Source: Actinomycetes bacterium (GTDB taxonomy: Bacteria; Actinomycetota; Acidimicrobiia; Acidimicrobiales; RAAP-2). From it: a stretch of DNA of 6,508 bases. A program made the translations under genes and the position numbers. The notes under the pieces were generated by a model. The model was not told where the DNA came from and searched no databases. It saw only the letters and a list, made by a program, of their open reading frames with translations. Positions 1-6,474 of this stretch are shown in pieces; within the stretch, counting starts at the first letter, position 1, and every line of letters begins with the position of its first letter. The stretch spans positions 1 through 6,508 of the forward strand of contig JAJXXB010000154.1 of the NCBI GenBank assembly GCA_021781315.1, read 5' to 3'.

Positions 1-1063
1 CGCCGGCGCCGATCAGGACCGCCCGACGGGTGTTGAGCGCGTGTTGGGTGAACGTGCCGTAGGGACCCTCGGCGAAGACCCGGGTGCCGGGCTTCACGTG
101 GGCGAGCGCCCCGGACTGGTCGCCGAGCGCCTTCACGGTGACGCGCAGGAACGGCGGGCGGGGCATGGCCGAGAGCGAGTACGGGTGGCTGTGCCACCAC
201 AGGCCGGGGGCGACGAAGCGCCACTGGAAGAACTGGCCGCCGGCGACCGCGAGGCGGTCGAGGTCGTGGCCCTTGATCGTGAGGCTGTGCACGCCGGGCG
301 CCTCCTCGACGACGGCGGTGACGCGCAGCTGGTGTCGCCAGTTGCGCGCGAAGGGCACGGCGAACCGGTTGACGACGACGACGAGGGCGGTCGCGGCCCA
401 GAGCAGGATCCACGCGTTGCGCGCGGTGGCGTGGGTGAGGAACGGGACCCCGACGCGGATCTGGTGGGCGAAGGCGAGCGCGATCGCGAGGTAGGTGTAC
501 AGGTGCACTACCCACCAGGTCTCGTAACGCATCTTTCGCCGCGCGAGGCGGTGCGAAGAGACCGCCGCCATCACGAGCAGGCCAAAGCCGGCGGCCGAGG
601 CGAGCACGTCGGGGTAGTGCAGCACGAAGGCTTTCACCTGGTCGACGAGGGTGTTGTGGCCGAGTTGGGCGTAGCCGACGGTGATCGTCAGCACGTGCAG
701 GGCGATCAGGGAGACGGGCCAGGGTCCGAGGCGACGGTGCCAGCGCACCAGGCGGTCCTGGCCGACGGCGCGCTCGAGGCTCGGGATCCGCGCGATCAGG
801 ATCAACATGACGATCAACAGGTAGCTGCCGACGAAGGCGCTCAGACGGCCGATCGCGAGGAACCAGCCGCCGGGCGAGGTGAGCGCGGCGAGGGACTCAT
901 TGGCGAGATCGAAGCCGATGACGACGAGGAGCCCGATTGCGGCGAGCGCGGCGAGAACGTTCGCGACGATGGGCTGGGGCTCGGTGCCCGCTGGGTGGCG
1001 CGGTGGATGGATAGTTGACCACGAGGGTCGTCGGTGGGGAGTCGCTCGCTCGCTCGTGGTCAC
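1..1063 (-). CDS. Ferric-reductase-like transmembrane flavocytochrome (ferredoxin reductase family), C-terminus off the left edge
   Basis: Membrane oxidoreductase expected to move electrons from NAD(P)H through FAD and two hemes to an acceptor across the membrane. The minus frame is open for 354 codons from a GTG at 1063 to the window edge. About six hydrophobic segments are visible, near residues 32-51, 66-91, 115-133, 152-170, 183-204 and 217-233. Candidate heme ligands pair as H109/H123 and H187/H200; the 14- and 13-residue spacings match the bis-heme pattern of NADPH oxidases and ferric reductases. A ferredoxin-reductase-type FAD domain follows: GGQFFQWRF near 275-283, HPYSLSA at 293-299 (the R-x-Y-S motif with H for R), and KPGTRVFAEGPYG at 324-336. 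VLIGAG at 349-354 opens the NAD(P)H-binding domain, most of which, roughly 100 residues, lies outside. GTG 1063 is the only reasonable in-frame start and has no Shine-Dalgarno. The gene follows cfa on the same strand after 77 bases. The physiological acceptor is unknown. Confidence 0.9.
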   Translation of the reverse strand, partial: MTTSERATPHRRPSWSTIHPPRHPAGTEPQPIVANVLAALAAIGLLVVIGFDLANESLAALTSPGGWFLAIGRLSAFVGSYLLIVMLILIARIPSLERAVGQDRLVRWHRRLGPWPVSLIALHVLTITVGYAQLGHNTLVDQVKAFVLHYPDVLASAAGFGLLVMAAVSSHRLARRKMRYETWWVVHLYTYLAIALAFAHQIRVGVPFLTHATARNAWILLWAATALVVVVNRFAVPFARNWRHQLRVTAVVEEAPGVHSLTIKGHDLDRLAVAGGQFFQWRFVAPGLWWHSHPYSLSAMPRPPFLRVTVKALGDQSGALAHVKPGTRVFAEGPYGTFTQHALNTRRAVLIGAG

Positions 1064-1070
1064 GCGGGGA

Positions 1071-1076
1071 ACGGTA
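1071..1076 (-). promoter_or_regulatory. Possible -10 box of the flavocytochrome gene (leaderless start)
   Basis: Reading the minus strand, TACCGT (a TANNNT-type -10) lies seven bases before the GTG at 1063, the spacing expected when transcription starts at the start codon. No Shine-Dalgarno is present, which agrees with a leaderless mRNA. I see no good -35 at 16-18 bases. A hexamer of this type arises often by chance, so the call rests on its exact position. Confidence 0.35.
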
Positions 1077-1121
1077 TCGGGACTACCTAAGAGGACCCGA
1101 AGAAACAGGTGAGACTTTGTG

Positions 1122-1137
1122 ACGCCGGTGGCGGCGT
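1122..1137 (-). terminator. Short GC hairpin just past the cfa stop
   Basis: ACGCCG and CGGCGT form a perfect 6-bp stem around a 4-base loop, starting three bases downstream of the cfa stop codon on the minus strand. No U tract follows, so it is not a classical intrinsic terminator. It could be a weak terminator or 3'-end stabiliser separating cfa from the flavocytochrome gene, or it may be chance in G+C-rich DNA. Confidence 0.25.
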
Positions 1138-1140
1138 GAA

Positions 1141-2505
1141 CTAGCGAGGTCGTTCGCGCGCGAGGTCGGCTATCGCGGCGTCGACGACGGCGTGGTCGGG
1201 GCTCGCGTCGAAGTTCTCTCGTAGGGCCAGACGACTTTCGCCCCGGTCGGGGCGAACCATCAAGACCTGGTGCACTTCGAGGTGGTGGCGCTCGAAGGCG
1301 ACCGCCGAGGCCGCCATGTAGAGCCGCCAGACCCGGGCCCTCGCCTCGCCGACCTCGGCGACGGCGTCGCCCCAGTGCCGCTCGAGGTTCGCGACCCAGT
1401 GGCGCAGGGTGATCGCGTAGTGTTCACGCAAGCTCTCGAGGTGACGGACTTCGAGTCCGTGACTCTGGAACCGGCCGACGAGGTCGCCGACCTGGTGCAG
1501 TTCGCCGTCGGGGAAGACGTAGCGATCGATGAAGGCGCTGCCGGTCTTCGCGCCGCGCCGTGAGCCGATCGCGAGGCCGAGGTGGTGTCGGAGGTCGTCC
1601 AGGCGCGTCGGACGCGGGTCGTCGTCGTGAGTCGCCGGGCGGCCGATGGCGTGGTTGAGAAACCGGCCGCCGGGCACGAGCAGGTGGGTCAGGGTGTCGC
1701 TGTAGGCGGGCAGTCCTCGGCGCCCGACGTGTTCAACCATGCCGATCGAGCTGATGGCGTCGAAGGGGCCGTCGACGACGTCGCGGTAGTCCTGGACGCG
1801 GAACTCGACGAGGTCGTCGAGGCCGAGCGCCCGCGCGCGTTCGCCCGCGTAGTGCGCCTGGGGTTTGGAGAGCGTGACGCCGACCACGCGCGCGCCGTAG
1901 GCGCGCGCCGCGTGGATCGCCATCGTGCCCCACCCGCAGCCGACGTCGAGGAGCCGGTCACCCGGCTTTAGGCCCAGCTTGCGCGCGACGAGATCGACTT
2001 TATGGATCTGGGCGCTCTCGAGGGAGTCCTCAGATGTCTCAAAGACCGCGCACGAGTACGTCATCGACGGGCCGAGCACGTATTCGTAGAAGCGGTTTGA
2101 GACGTCGTAGTGGTGAGTGACCGATTGCGCATCGCGGCGCCGGGAGTGCAGCACACCGTGACTGCGCGCTTCGATCGAAGGCGGGGCGACAGGGGTGAAG
2201 ATCGAGGCGCCGAAGGTGCGCGCGAGCTCAGCCAGCGCCCCCGCGTGGGCCCGTAGATCAAAGGACGGCATCTCGAGTGAGACCAGCGCATCGAGGTTCC
2301 CTTCAACGTCGAGATCACCGGCGACGTAGGCGCGCGCGAGGCCCAATTCGCCGGGGTGGGTGAGCACGCGGCGCAGGGCGTCGCGGTTGCGCACGACAAT
2401 CGTGACGGGGGCGTCTATCTCGCCGCCCCGGCTGCCGTCGAAGGCTTCGATGCGAACGGGCAGGTTCCCGTCGAAGATGGTGGTGACGAAGGTCGCGACG
2501 TCCAA
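1141..2505 (-). CDS. cfa: Cyclopropane-fatty-acyl-phospholipid synthase family methyltransferase
   Basis: SAM-dependent enzyme that transfers a methylene or methyl group to the double bond of unsaturated acyl chains in membrane phospholipids, giving cyclopropane or methyl-branched chains. It has 454 residues, slightly longer than most relatives. Residues 1-130 form the usual N-terminal lipid-binding domain. The catalytic domain begins at HHYDVSNRFY (131-140) and GPSMTYSCAVF (145-155). The SAM-binding motif I is LLDVGCGWG (185-193), followed by VVGVTLS (207-213). Residues matching the E. coli Cfa bicarbonate and active site are all present: C152, E258 in EHVG, H285 and I287 in NHAIG, and Y363. 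The segment between NHAIG and IDRYVFPDGEL is about 25 residues longer than in E. coli Cfa. The start is TTG at 2505, because AGGAG sits five bases upstream and the family homology begins there. The open frame continues to 2964 only as a shadow of the opposite gene. Sequence alone cannot separate cyclopropane, 10-methylene and 10-methyl products. Confidence 0.93.
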   Translation of the reverse strand: MDVATFVTTIFDGNLPVRIEAFDGSRGGEIDAPVTIVVRNRDALRRVLTHPGELGLARAYVAGDLDVEGNLDALVSLEMPSFDLRAHAGALAELARTFGASIFTPVAPPSIEARSHGVLHSRRRDAQSVTHHYDVSNRFYEYVLGPSMTYSCAVFETSEDSLESAQIHKVDLVARKLGLKPGDRLLDVGCGWGTMAIHAARAYGARVVGVTLSKPQAHYAGERARALGLDDLVEFRVQDYRDVVDGPFDAISSIGMVEHVGRRGLPAYSDTLTHLLVPGGRFLNHAIGRPATHDDDPRPTRLDDLRHHLGLAIGSRRGAKTGSAFIDRYVFPDGELHQVGDLVGRFQSHGLEVRHLESLREHYAITLRHWVANLERHWGDAVAEVGEARARVWRLYMAASAVAFERHHLEVHQVLMVRPDRGESRLALRENFDASPDHAVVDAAIADLARERPR

Positions 2506-2510
2506 GAGAG

Positions 2511-2515
2511 CTCCT
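2511..2515 (-). promoter_or_regulatory. Shine-Dalgarno AGGAG that fixes the TTG start of cfa
   Basis: The minus strand reads AGGAG, then CTCTC, then TTG. This five-base spacing is near ideal and decides the start at 2505 over ATG or GTG codons further upstream, which would overlap the dehydrogenase gene. It is the only strong Shine-Dalgarno before any of the four genes here. Confidence 0.8.
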
Positions 2516-2526
2516 GATCTCGTGTA

Positions 2527-2556
2527 TTGGCACCGTAGCGGCCGCGCGACGATACT
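2527..2556 (+). promoter_or_regulatory. Candidate promoter of the acyl-CoA dehydrogenase gene
   Basis: TTGGCA (2527-2532, five of six matches to TTGACA) lies 18 bases from GATACT (2551-2556, four of six matches to TATAAT, including the key A at position 2 and the last T). The -10 ends six bases before the ATG at 2563, so the start site should fall at or next to the start codon. The absence of a Shine-Dalgarno supports leaderless translation. Confidence 0.55.
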
Positions 2557-2560
2557 GCAA
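2532..2560 (-). promoter_or_regulatory. Candidate cfa promoter
   Basis: On the minus strand, TTGCAG (2560-2555) and TACGGT (2537-2532) are separated by 17 bases. The -35 matches TTGACA at only three positions, while the -10 fits TANNNT. The predicted transcript would have a leader of about 20 bases carrying the AGGAG. The -10 shares base 2532 with the -35 of the opposite promoter, and the -35 overlaps the opposite -10 at 2555-2556. Confidence 0.4.
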
Positions 2561-2562
2561 CC

Positions 2563-4212
2563 ATGACCTACGACGAGGCGCGCGTCCAACTCATCGCGTG
2601 GCGCGATGACTACCCCGACAATGCTTTTGAGTCCGATCGGCTGCTGCGCAAACTGCTCGCGCGCTACCTCGACGGTGTTCGACTGGGCGACCTCGAGCGA
2701 CGAGCGTCGTCCTTCGCCACGGCGATGACGAGCGTGGTGGGCCCGGCGGCGACACGCTACGAGCAGCGCGAGCACCTGGCGGAGTTCACGCCCTACGACG
2801 GCATCGGACGGCGCATCGATCGCGTCGACTTCGACCCGTCCTATCACGTTGCCGGCGAGGCGGTGTGGGCGAGCGGCGTCGTCGCGCTCTCGGGCGAGCC
2901 GGGCCGCGCCTTCGAACAGGCGACCCTGCTCTATCTGCTCTCGTTGGAGGGCGAGGCCGGCCACGCCTGTCCGGCGACCTGCACGATCGGCCTCGCGCGG
3001 GCTCTTCGCCGGCGCGCGCGGGCCGAGGTCGCCGATCGGTTCCTACCGGCGCTGCTCGAGGCGGACTACGCGCTCGCTGATCGCGGCGCCCAGTTCCTCA
3101 CCGAGGTTCAGGGTGGCAGCGACGTGGGGGCGAACGCCTGCGTGGCCGAGCCGAGCGACGATGGCGTGACCTATTTGATTACCGGCGAGAAATGGTTCTG
3201 TTCAGTCGCCGACGCGAATCAGTTCTTCGTCACGGCTCGGGTCCCCGGTGCGGTGACGGGCACCGCGGGACTCGGCAGTTTCGTCGTGCCGCGCGAGCTC
3301 GACGGCCACCCCAACGGTTTTGCGCTGCGGCGACTGAAGGACAAGCTCGGTACGCGGGGCCTCGCTTCGGGCGAGATCGACTTCGTCGGTGCGCGCGCCT
3401 GGCCGATTGGACCGCTCGAAGAGGGCTTTCGCACCGCGGTCTCGGTCGTGTTGAACACGAGCCGGTGGATGACCTCGGTCGGCGCGGCGGGGATCATGCG
3501 TCGCGCGGTGATCGAGGCGCGCAACTTCGCCCGCCACCGCGAGGCCTTCGGCCAGCCGATCGAGCGCTTCGCGGCGGTGCAACTCACGCTCGCCGACATG
3601 TCGGTCGCGGCCGACGGGGCGCTCGCGCTCGTGATGGCGCTCACCGACGTTGAGGACCGGATCGACGCGCAGCGTGCCACCGAGGACGACGTCCACTGGC
3701 ACCGCCTGCTCGTCAACCTGGTCAAGTACCTCACCTCGCGCCAGGCGACGAACGTCGCGCGCGACGGCATCGAGGTCCTCGGGGGCAACGGCACGATCGA
3801 GGAGTTCAGCGTCTTGCCGCGACTCTATCGCGACGCGATCGTCTACGAGTCCTGGGAGGGAACGCACAACGTCTTGGCGGCTCAGGTGCTCAACGACCTG
3901 CGACGCCTGCCGCTGCTCGAGGTGGCCTCGGCTCGGCTGCGCGCCCTTGTGCGCGGTGACGTCGCTGGTCTCAACGACGGACTCACCATCGCCCTTGAGG
4001 GGCTGGCGCGCTGTCGCGACGACGACGAGTTCGCGACCTGGCACCTGCGCGAGGCGCTCGATCGACTGGGCTACGTCGGCGAGGCGATCTACCTGGCCGA
4101 CGCCGGGTCACCGGTCGCCGCGTACCACCTGCTCGTGCGCACCGCGCCGGGCTATGACGGCACGACCGACGTCGGCCTCGCCGAACGGGTTGAGAAGCTG
4201 CTCGCGACCTGA
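2563..4212 (+). CDS. AidB-like acyl-CoA dehydrogenase
   Basis: FAD-dependent enzyme of the acyl-CoA dehydrogenase superfamily, expected to be cytoplasmic and to desaturate an acyl-CoA at the alpha-beta position. At 549 residues it is far longer than ordinary 380-residue members and matches the AidB-type branch. An AidB-like N-terminal region includes TPYDGIGRRIDRVDF (76-90). The family signature FLTEVQGGSDVGA is at 178-190. The middle beta domain includes ITGEKWFCSV (206-215) and RRLKDKLGTRGLASGEIDF (256-274). The C-terminal helical domain has HREAFGQPI (325-333), EVLGGNG (404-410) and LPRLYRDA (418-425). E432 in WEGTHN is at the position of the catalytic glutamate of MCAD-type enzymes. Unlike E. 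coli AidB, whose C-terminal region binds DNA, residues 441-549 carry about 17 acidic and 12 basic side chains, which argues against DNA binding. It is divergent from cfa and convergent, with no gap, with the FUSC gene. The substrate is unknown; a lipid role is inferred from context. Confidence 0.93.
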   Translation: MTYDEARVQLIAWRDDYPDNAFESDRLLRKLLARYLDGVRLGDLERRASSFATAMTSVVGPAATRYEQREHLAEFTPYDGIGRRIDRVDFDPSYHVAGEAVWASGVVALSGEPGRAFEQATLLYLLSLEGEAGHACPATCTIGLARALRRRARAEVADRFLPALLEADYALADRGAQFLTEVQGGSDVGANACVAEPSDDGVTYLITGEKWFCSVADANQFFVTARVPGAVTGTAGLGSFVVPRELDGHPNGFALRRLKDKLGTRGLASGEIDFVGARAWPIGPLEEGFRTAVSVVLNTSRWMTSVGAAGIMRRAVIEARNFARHREAFGQPIERFAAVQLTLADMSVAADGALALVMALTDVEDRIDAQRATEDDVHWHRLLVNLVKYLTSRQATNVARDGIEVLGGNGTIEEFSVLPRLYRDAIVYESWEGTHNVLAAQVLNDLRRLPLLEVASARLRALVRGDVAGLNDGLTIALEGLARCRDDDEFATWHLREALDRLGYVGEAIYLADAGSPVAAYHLLVRTAPGYDGTTDVGLAERVEKLLAT

Positions 4213-4222
4213 TCAGGTCGCG
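4203..4222. repeat. Perfect 20-bp palindrome joining two convergent stop codons
   Basis: The half CGCGACCTGA is followed directly by its reverse complement, with the centre between 4212 and 4213. The dehydrogenase TGA ends at 4212 and the FUSC TGA begins at 4213 on the other strand, so both proteins end in Ala-Thr encoded by the same GCG ACC TGA. As RNA either strand could fold a 7-bp CGCGACC/GGTCGCG stem with a TGATCA loop. No T tract follows on either side, so a bidirectional terminator role is plausible but unproven. Confidence 0.6.
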
Positions 4223-6372
4223 TCACTCAGCGTGGTAAGTCCGGCGAGGTGCGCGCCGGTGTTGATCGCGTTCACGAGTTCATCGAGGTGGCTCGCGATC
4301 GTCGGGGCTACCCCGTTACCGTCGAGGTGACGCTTGGCGTCGCGGTACCGGCTACGCAGGTCGCCAGGCGGTTCGGGCGTCTGGTTGTCAAGTTGCGCCT
4401 CGAGGCGAGCGAGCGCGGCGTGGTACTCGCGCGCGAGTACGAGCATCGTCTCGTCGGGTCCGACGCGCGCGCCTCGTTCGGCCTCGATGCGCAGCGCGTG
4501 GGTCGCGCGAAGGATCCGCAGCGCGACCGCGAGCAGCCCGCGGCCCTGGGTCGGGTCGATGCGTGTGGCCGACGGCTCCTCGATCGAGCGGCCGACGGCG
4601 GCCTCGGCGCGGGCCCAGGCGACGCGGGCGCGGCGTGACGATTCCATTAACGCCGCCGGGTCGACGGGTCGAGACGAGACAACCGACATCGTGAGTTCGA
4701 GGTAGTCGCCGAGGGCGACGAAGAGGCCGCGCTGCGCCTCGGCGACGCCCGCGCGCGAGGGGGTTGGCCAGGCGAGGTACGAGACGACCGCGATCAGCCC
4801 GCCGAGGGTGAAGTCGAGGAGGCGGTCGAGTGCGGTGCTGACCGGATCGTGCAGCGAGGTCGAGAGCAGGGTGAGCACGAGCGCGGTGATGAACCCGATC
4901 GAGACCGAGAAGTTGGCCGACCACGTCGAGTAGGCCGTCCACGCGAAGACCGCGACGATCACCGCGGTCGCGGCGAGGTCGGGGTGCGTGACGCTCACGA
5001 CGAGCGTGGCGACCGTCGCGCCGATCGCGGTGCCGACGAGGCGCCCCACGCCGCGGCGCAGCAGCGTGCTGTAGTCGGGCTTCAAGATCACCGCGACCGA
5101 GAAGGCGAGCCAGTAGCCCCGCGGCAGGGAGAGCCACGAGGCGACGAGCACGCTCGCCGGCACCGCGATGGCGAGGCGAACGGCGTGGCGAAGCGTCGAG
5201 GAGCTCGGACGCATCGCGTCGCGAAGCAGCGAGAGTCCCCCTCGCCAGTCCACGGCCTCGGCGCGCTGCCAGCTCGGGGCGACGACCCGGCGCGCGCGCG
5301 GTGACTCGTCGGTGATGAGGTCGTTCACGAGTAGGCGCATTGAACGTAGCTGGCCACCGACCGCCGCGAGGTGCGCGACGTACTGACCGACGATGACGTC
5401 GCGACGCGGTTCGTCGTGCACGTCGAGACGGCGCAGCGTGTCCTCAAGCGTGGCCGTCGCGGCCGACCACGTCGGGCTGTGCTGGGTGCGAAGCGCCACG
5501 GCGATCTCTTCGAGCACGTCGGCGATCGCCTGACGCGCGCCGCGCAGCTCGTCGACGCTCTCGGGCAGCCGCTCGAGGAGCCGCACCCGCAATCCGGCGA
5601 TGGTCGTGAGTTCGAGGCGCACGCGGCGGACCTGGTCGAGCACGGCGCGCAGATCGCGCACGTCGGTGCGTCCAAAGAGCGACGACGCAGCGAGGGTCCG
5701 CTCGGCGTCGTCGACCACCGCGAGGGCGGCGATCGCCGAGTCGGTCGCCGCGCCGCGAGCCAGTTCGGCCACGGCGTCACAGGCGGCCGCCAGCTTGGTG
5801 CGCTGCACCCGCAACGACGGTGGGAGGCGCAGGACGAGCAGGGCGGTGATCTCGACGATCGAGCCGACGACGACGAAGCCCGCGAGGTGCAGGGCGATCG
5901 GGATCGATCCGGCGAATCGCCCAAAGACCACGTAGGCGATGATCGACTGGTTACCGATCGCGGCGGGTACCTGGCCGAACACCGAGACGAGGCCCGCCCC
6001 GAAGCACCAGAAGACGAGCAACCCGACGTGCAGCCAGGGCACCGACACGCTCGACATGCCGAGCAGCACCGCGGCGCCCATCGCGCCCGCGTCGATGAGC
6101 GCAAGGGGGATCGAGAGACGGGGCGCCGCGATCAGGGAAACGATGGCGATCAGTTGGGCGCCGACCGCCATGGCGATGGCGCCGGTGACGTTCGCGAAGG
6201 CCAGTCCCACGGCGAAGACCGTGATCACGGGTACCGCCGTGATGGCGCCGACGACCGGGGCCACGAGCCCCCGGTCGACGCGAAGGGTGTCGGCGAGGAC
6301 CGCGAGCGCGCTCGCGAGACGCCGGCGTGTCGGTGCGACCCTCGGCTCGAGGCTCGTAGCGGTGCGCTCCAT
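4213..6372 (-). CDS. FUSC-family membrane protein (YccS/aromatic-acid-exporter-like)
   Basis: Inner-membrane protein of the fusaric-acid-resistance-like (FUSC) superfamily, whose members are linked to export of aromatic or other organic acids. The protein has 719 residues in two repeated modules. Module 1 has about six hydrophobic segments (near 36-60, 62-83, 87-107, 113-132, 140-150 and 157-182) followed by a largely helical soluble stretch from about 185 to 390. Module 2 has hydrophobic segments near 396-415, 419-432, 443-462, 466-485, 488-503 and 513-535, then a soluble tail to 719. The FUSC core motif lies in module 2: RGYWLAFSVAVILKPDYS (418-435), then RRGVGRLVGTAIGA (439-452). The length and layout match YccS/YhfK-like proteins, with no frameshift or missing part. 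The start is ATG 6372, with no Shine-Dalgarno but a -10-like box seven bases upstream. I see no membrane-fusion partner or regulator in the window, so the substrate and the transport role stay unassigned. Confidence 0.93.
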   Translation of the reverse strand: MERTATSLEPRVAPTRRRLASALAVLADTLRVDRGLVAPVVGAITAVPVITVFAVGLAFANVTGAIAMAVGAQLIAIVSLIAAPRLSIPLALIDAGAMGAAVLLGMSSVSVPWLHVGLLVFWCFGAGLVSVFGQVPAAIGNQSIIAYVVFGRFAGSIPIALHLAGFVVVGSIVEITALLVLRLPPSLRVQRTKLAAACDAVAELARGAATDSAIAALAVVDDAERTLAASSLFGRTDVRDLRAVLDQVRRVRLELTTIAGLRVRLLERLPESVDELRGARQAIADVLEEIAVALRTQHSPTWSAATATLEDTLRRLDVHDEPRRDVIVGQYVAHLAAVGGQLRSMRLLVNDLITDESPRARRVVAPSWQRAEAVDWRGGLSLLRDAMRPSSSTLRHAVRLAIAVPASVLVASWLSLPRGYWLAFSVAVILKPDYSTLLRRGVGRLVGTAIGATVATLVVSVTHPDLAATAVIVAVFAWTAYSTWSANFSVSIGFITALVLTLLSTSLHDPVSTALDRLLDFTLGGLIAVVSYLAWPTPSRAGVAEAQRGLFVALGDYLELTMSVVSSRPVDPAALMESSRRARVAWARAEAAVGRSIEEPSATRIDPTQGRGLLAVALRILRATHALRIEAERGARVGPDETMLVLAREYHAALARLEAQLDNQTPEPPGDLRSRYRDAKRHLDGNGVAPTIASHLDELVNAINTGAHLAGLTTLSDAT

Positions 6373-6379
6373 AGGTGAG

Positions 6380-6385
6380 ACCCTA
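6380..6385 (-). promoter_or_regulatory. Possible -10 box of the FUSC gene (leaderless start)
   Basis: The minus strand reads TAGGGT, then seven bases, then the ATG at 6372. The hexamer fits TANNNT, and the distance suggests transcription starting at the start codon. No Shine-Dalgarno is present. I do not see a convincing -35 at 16-18 bases upstream. Confidence 0.35.
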
Positions 6386-6428
6386 TCGACCGGGTCTTAA
6401 ACTACGGGTACCGCGCACGTGTGGCGAG

Positions 6429-6474
6429 CCGAACCACCGAAAGCCCGTCCCGGGACGGTCGGCGAAAGGTTCGG
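6429..6474. repeat. Nested inverted repeat in the intergenic region
   Basis: Three nested pairs share one centre region: CCGAACC (6429-6435) with GGTTCGG (6468-6474), CCG (6437-6439) with CGG (6460-6462), and the perfect 14-bp palindrome CCGTCCC/GGGACGG (6445-6458). As RNA this gives one long stem with two internal loops rich in GAAA-type purines. No T tract follows on either strand. It could be a structured leader of a gene beyond the right edge, a regulator-binding dyad, or a 3'-end hairpin. I could not match it to a known riboswitch or to a tRNA. Confidence 0.5.

Noticed and set aside
41..1018. Long plus-strand open frame of 325 codons
   Set aside because: It is antisense to the flavocytochrome, whose minus frame shows heme, FAD and NAD(P)H motifs in order. 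The plus translation is a low-complexity run of D, E, G, R and V typical of shadow frames in G+C-rich DNA.
1064..1140. A classical intrinsic terminator between cfa and the flavocytochrome gene
   Set aside because: The hairpin at 1122-1137 is short and is followed by CACAAAG rather than a T tract, so I list it only as a weak hairpin.
3202..4044. Minus-strand open frame of 280 codons inside the dehydrogenase gene
   Set aside because: It is a shadow of the plus-strand acyl-CoA dehydrogenase, which carries full family signatures across this stretch. The antisense product has no recognisable motif.
5371..6378. Plus-strand open frame of 335 codons opposite the FUSC gene
   Set aside because: The translation is charged low-complexity sequence (D, R, G, H, E repeats), mirroring the hydrophobic codons of the real minus-strand membrane protein.
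6429..6474. A tRNA, or a c-di-AMP, SAM or cobalamin riboswitch, in the right-edge intergenic region
   Set aside because: GGTTCGG resembles part of a tRNA T-arm, but there is no cloverleaf with acceptor and anticodon stems, and I could find none of the conserved cores of those riboswitch families.
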